Below are positions 59,861 to 64,000 of a DNA stretch of 64,000 nucleotides, piece after piece. Position 1 is the stretch's first letter; each line of letters opens with the position of its first letter. This stretch comes from Arthrobotrys musiformis. Its lineage: Eukaryota; Ascomycota; Orbiliomycetes; Orbiliales; Orbiliaceae. The DNA lies in NCBI GenBank assembly GCA_036971715.1, contig JAVHJL010000011.1:1674001-1738000 (forward strand). The letters run 5' to 3'. Below the pieces are notes generated by a model, which saw nothing but the letters and a program-made list of their open reading frames with translations, ran no database searches and was not told where the DNA came from. The position numbers and the translations under genes are program-made.

Positions 59861-60297
59861 TGTAAGAAATCGTATAGAGACTAGTCGAGGTATTAAAGTA
59901 ATATATAAATGTTATGAGGTAAAAATAAAATACTAATATATATGTAAATTAATATTTAAATTATTGTTTAATTTTTAAATATATGATAGTGAATATGGTT
60001 TAAATAGATAATTAATAAAGGAAATAATAAAATAAACTAAATAAGAGTTAAATTTAAATTAGATATTTGAATATATACAATATTAAATTAAATAAAAATT
60101 AAAACTATATAGTTTATTAAATTAAATAAAAATTAAGTTTGAATTGGATATTTAGAAATATAAGATATTAAGTTGGATAGTATATGATTTTATATAATAA
60201 ATAAATATATATTATAAAGTATTTTTTTTAAGAATTATTAAGAGAGGGCTTTTTTATTTAAAATTTTTAAAATTAAATAATAGTTGTTATTTTAGTA
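59861..60297 (-). repeat. Truncated LTR of gypsy family 1, mutated
   Basis: Starts TGTAAGAAATCG like the other LTRs and includes the tandem-repeat region, but stops after about 437 bp, short of the expected 643. Directly followed by an oppositely oriented LTR. Confidence 0.8.
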
Positions 60298-60299
60298 TG

Positions 60300-60704
60300 T
60301 GTGGCAAAAAGGGCTTGTTTAGGCCTTTGCCCTACATAAACGTCCGAACTACCAAGAAGTAACTCCTGTCCAGTTCAACACCCTATAATCCGATTGTCCA
60401 GTTCAGACTTATCTCCTGTCCAGTTCAATACTCTGTATATCCGAACGTCCAGTTCAGACTTATCTCCTGTCCAGTTCAACACTGTATCCCCAACTGTCCA
60501 CTTCACAGTCTTATCTCCTGTCCAGTTCAATATGTTATTTCCTTTATCATTTGTCTATTTAACTCGCTATGTTCGCTGTCATGTATTTAGAAATCAAGCA
60601 ACAATTTAAGTATCGATCTGTATTCACACTAGTACACTACTCCTGCCTCGTGACATTTGTGTATTACCTTGATACCTTGACTAGTCCCTATACGATTTCT
60701 TACA
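60300..60704 (+). repeat. Unmutated LTR of a gypsy family 1 relative, inverted, possibly solo
   Basis: Begins TGTGGCAAAAAGGGC and ends GATTTCTTACA, the inverted image of the TGTAAGAAATC start. It is GC-richer than all other LTRs and lacks RIP. It carries three full 50-bp units plus a partial one (60368-60530), each starting CTCCTGTCCAGTTCAA. The first 65 bp differs from the other LTRs, so it is a variant or subfamily of about 405 bp. No clear 5-bp target duplication. Plus-strand open frames at 60394-60609 and 60569-60760 arise from the tandem repeat and are not genes. Confidence 0.75.
60368..60530 (+). repeat. 50-bp tandem repeats with paired GTCCAGTTCA cores
   Basis: Three units of about 50 bp, each with two GTCCAGTTCA-like decamers, then a partial fourth. 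These are the unmutated form of the array found in all family 1 LTRs. Confidence 0.9.
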
Positions 60705-63700
60705 ATAATAAACAATATTTTATTATAAATAATATTAATAAAAATACATCATATATATAATATTTCTTAAATAAAATTATATATAATAACTTTAAAAAGT
60801 ATATTAAATATATTATAAAATTAAAATATATTATATAATTTATATTAATTAAATTTATTTCTATAATATATATTATAAAATTTAATATAAAATTTAATAT
60901 ATTTTTTTATCTAAAACCAAAAATATATTTTAATAATACATTCTTATATTTAATTAATATTTAAATAATTATATATTTTTGAATCATGGTATTAGATAAT
61001 AATTTTTTTCTAAAATTTTTTAGTTGGAATATAAAAGAGTTTTTTAAATATAATAATTTTTTTATATAATATATAATATTTTAATAAATTTTAAAATCTT
61101 TTTAAAACTTTTTTTGTTACTGAATTTTATTAATAACTATTTATAAGTTTAATTTAAATTTTATTTTTAATATAATATTTTATAAAATTAAAAGATTTAT
61201 TAATAATAATATAGATTTTTTTTTTAATAAGATAACTTCTTTATTAAATTCTATTTTTTTTTATAAAATTAGATTATTAACTTATTATATTTATTAAAAC
61301 ATTTTCCTTATCTTTAAAATAAACAATTTTTATTATATTCTAAAAAAACTTTTACTAATAAATTTATCTATAATTAAGTTTCTTTATAATTAAAAAAAAA
61401 TATATATATTTTTATAATTTAAAAAAATTATAAAAAATTTTTTAATTTATAAATAAATTTATTATTTTTTATAGGCTTTTATAATACTTAGTTATAAGTT
61501 TTTTATTATAAATAAAATATTATAGTTATATTATATTAAATTTATAAAAGATATAAGCAATTAAATACCATTCATTATCAAAATATTATTATAAAAAATA
61601 TACTCCTAAAACAATAATTGAAGTATCTATTTCTATTTTAATAAAGAATTTTAAATTATACATTTTAAAAATTAAAATAGATATAAAAATAATTTTTAAA
61701 ATTTCAAAAACCTTAAGTTTTTCTATATAAATTTAAATTTAATTTGTTTTTTTATAAAATTTGTGAGAGTTATTGATATAAAACTATATTTTTAAATAAA
61801 TTATTAATAATAACTATAAAGTCTTAAAAATAATTATATATTTTTAATATTTTTTAATAAAAATTATTCCTAAATAGCTTAGATTTTTTATAAATTTATT
61901 TTAATATTATTTAAAGTAATTATAATTTCTAGAAATTTATATTCTATAATAATAAATTTGGACTCATTTAAAAAATATCATAGATCGTTTTTTTGTAAAA
62001 TATTAAATATTAAATTAATATATTTTTTATATTTTTTTATATTTTTATTATAAATAAAGATATTATTTAAGTAAATTATATAGATTATATTTATATAATT
62101 TTATAAAATATGATTTATAAAAATTTAAAAAAATATAAAAGCATTAATAAAACTCAAAAATATTATTATATATTTAAATAATTTGTAATAATATTTAAAA
62201 GCTGTTTTTTATTTTTTTAAAAATTAATTTTAATATTAGTATATATATTAATAAGATTAAGTTTAATAAAGATTTTAACTCTTATAAATTTATTAAAAAA
62301 TTTATTAATAAAAAAAAAAACTAGTATTTTTAATAATAATATTATTAAAACTTCTATAATTAATATAAATTTGTAATTTATTATTTGATTTTAATGTAAA
62401 GAGGATAAGATATTTAATGAGAAAATTAAAAAGTTAAATATATTTATCATAAAAATTTTTGTTAATATATTTTTGAAAAATAATAGTTTCTTTTTTTATA
62501 TATATAAGAAGTAAATATAATTATATTCTTTTTTTTTAAAGGGATATAATATGTGAATTAATTGATTTTTAATAAAAAAATATTTTCTGGTGGTGATTTA
62601 AAAATAATTTAATTTTTAATTTAATTTAAAAAAATACTTTGTTTTTTTTAATTTGAATTATTTTTTTTACTTTTAGTAAAAAATATTGAATAATGTTTAG
62701 TTTATTTTTTAAATAATTATTAATTTTTTTAATTATTATTTGAGTGGTGAAATTTAAATAGATCTTTTTTTAGTATTATAGAGTATTTATCTTTTTATAT
62801 ATAATTTTTTTATATAAATATTAAAAAAATTTAATGATTTAGTTTTTCCAATTAATTTTAGGATTATATTAGTATAATTAAAAATATTTAATAATTAAAT
62901 TATAAAATATTTTTAAGATATTAATTAAAATATTTTTAAAATATCTTTTAATAAAGAATTTAAAATAGATTTAATAAATAATAATTCTAATTATTTCCTA
63001 ATCGAAAGCTAATATAATAATTAAATTTTTAAATTTTATAATAAATAAATTAAATTATATAATTATTGTTAAATTAATAAAAGAGTTTTTAATATTATTA
63101 TTAAGAAAGATACTAATTAATAATTTATTAATATAAATAAATATTATAAAATATTATTTAAAAAATTAAAATTATCGAATATTAAAAAATATAGGTTTTA
63201 TTTTTATAATATAAATATTAGATTGTTTAAAAAATATTAATTTTTAAAATATATTTAGTTTAAATTTTTAATAAATTTAAAAAAGATATTTATTTATTTA
63301 TTAATATTTATTTCTTTATTTAAGTTAGATTGTAGTTTATTTATTTTTTTATTTAATTTATTAGTATTTATTTTACTAATTTTATTATTATAAGAAAATA
63401 GTTAAATTAAGATTTTCTTTTTTTATTAAAATGTTGTTTAGTATAATGTATTTTATATTTTTGTTTATAAAAATAAAATATAGTTATAATATAAATATTA
63501 ATATATTTTTTAAAAATTCTTAAAATCTTCTAGTATATATTTCCTTTTAATTAAATTAAAGTAATAGAAATATCCTATTCTTTTTATTCATTTTTTAATA
63601 TATTTAGCATAAAAACTAAAATTATTATAAAAAAAATTAATGGCTTTTTTTTTATAAAGCTTATAAATAAAATATCTTTTATTAATTTTATATTTATAAT

Positions 63701-64000
63701 TAATAGTAATATTATATTAATTATTAATATCTTTTTTTTGATATTTGGAAATAATATATCATTCGTAGTATTAATATAAATTAAAATTATTATTAAAATA
63801 TTAATTTTAATATATCTTAAATTAAATTTAAGTTTTAAAATTAAATTATAAAAAACATTTTTAATATTATAAAGAAATTTAGGGTTTATGATTATGAACT
63901 AATTAAATAGTAGTAAATATATTTATATTATCTTTTATAATATATAAGTAAAAAATTTAATTATAAAAATATATATTATAGATTTTTATTTATATAATTA
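60705..64000 (-). mobile_element. Ty3/gypsy family 2, copy 2, truncated by the window end
   Basis: Aligns with 3168 to about 6500 in copy 1, same orientation. RT box region at about 62035-62075 corresponds to 4497-4535, and the PLP block to about 62290-62330; the RNase H region to about 61430-61600. Extremely mutated. The equivalent of 1-3167 is missing on the left, where the LTR at 60300-60704 stands. Confidence 0.82.

Noticed and set aside
60368..60530. CRISPR-like array
   Set aside because: Units are contiguous tandem copies without unique spacers, and the same array is inside LTRs.
60394..60609. Repetitive protein SSSDLSPVQFNT
   Set aside because: Translation of the LTR tandem repeat; no protein evidence.

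Overview
This window looks like an AT-rich, gene-poor block of a filamentous fungal nuclear genome, most likely a Pezizomycotina ascomycete. The evidence is a set of Tad1-type LINEs, Ty3/gypsy LTR elements and a Fot1/pogo DNA transposon that have accumulated dense C-to-T and G-to-A transitions, with CAA/CAG turned into TAA/TAG stops and Cys/His codons turned into Tyr. That is the signature of repeat-induced point mutation (RIP). I see no host gene, rRNA or unambiguous functional tRNA. The species cannot be named from this sequence.

Layout. 1-8366: a Ty3/gypsy element (family 2), coding on the minus strand, cut by the window start. Near its right LTR sits an unmutated GC-richer island with an (ATT)n tract of about 54 units. 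8467-15112: a complete but RIP-degraded Ty3/gypsy element (family 1) with two 643-bp LTRs, coding on the minus strand. 15204-19203: two 5'-truncated plus-strand LINEs in tandem (A, B); A carries the only long open frame in the window (RNase H end of ORF2). 19204-20223: a gypsy family 1 fragment holding SINE copy 1. 20224-25980: LINE C, nearly full length, with both ORFs recognisable. 25981-28215: another family 1 fragment with its LTR. 28216-30645: a Fot1/pogo transposon. 30648-58899: one old minus-strand LINE (E) split by later insertions: LINE D (31827-50024), which contains gypsy family 1 copy 2 (37099-49545), which contains LINE G (42162-47954); then LINE F (50131-56473), which contains SINE copy 2 (54237-55046); then SINE copy 3 (56960-57742). 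58900-60704: low-complexity DNA, a LINE scrap, a truncated LTR and an unmutated LTR facing the opposite way. 60705-64000: a second family 2 gypsy copy running off the end.

The most interesting system is a LINE/SINE partnership. The roughly 0.8-kb SINE has a tRNA-like head with A and B boxes and an encoded CCA, and a 3' end nearly identical to the 3' end of the resident Tad-like LINE, including the (AAT)n tail and a small AACC-GAAA-GGTT hairpin. The LINE ORF2 presumably supplies the endonuclease and reverse transcriptase in trans. All three SINE copies have 13-14 bp target duplications and look young and unmutated, while the LINEs around them are old and RIP-mutated.

Coordinates of element ends are by-eye alignments between copies in this window. 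Ends supported by target duplications or LTR pairs are good to a few bases; the others are approximate.
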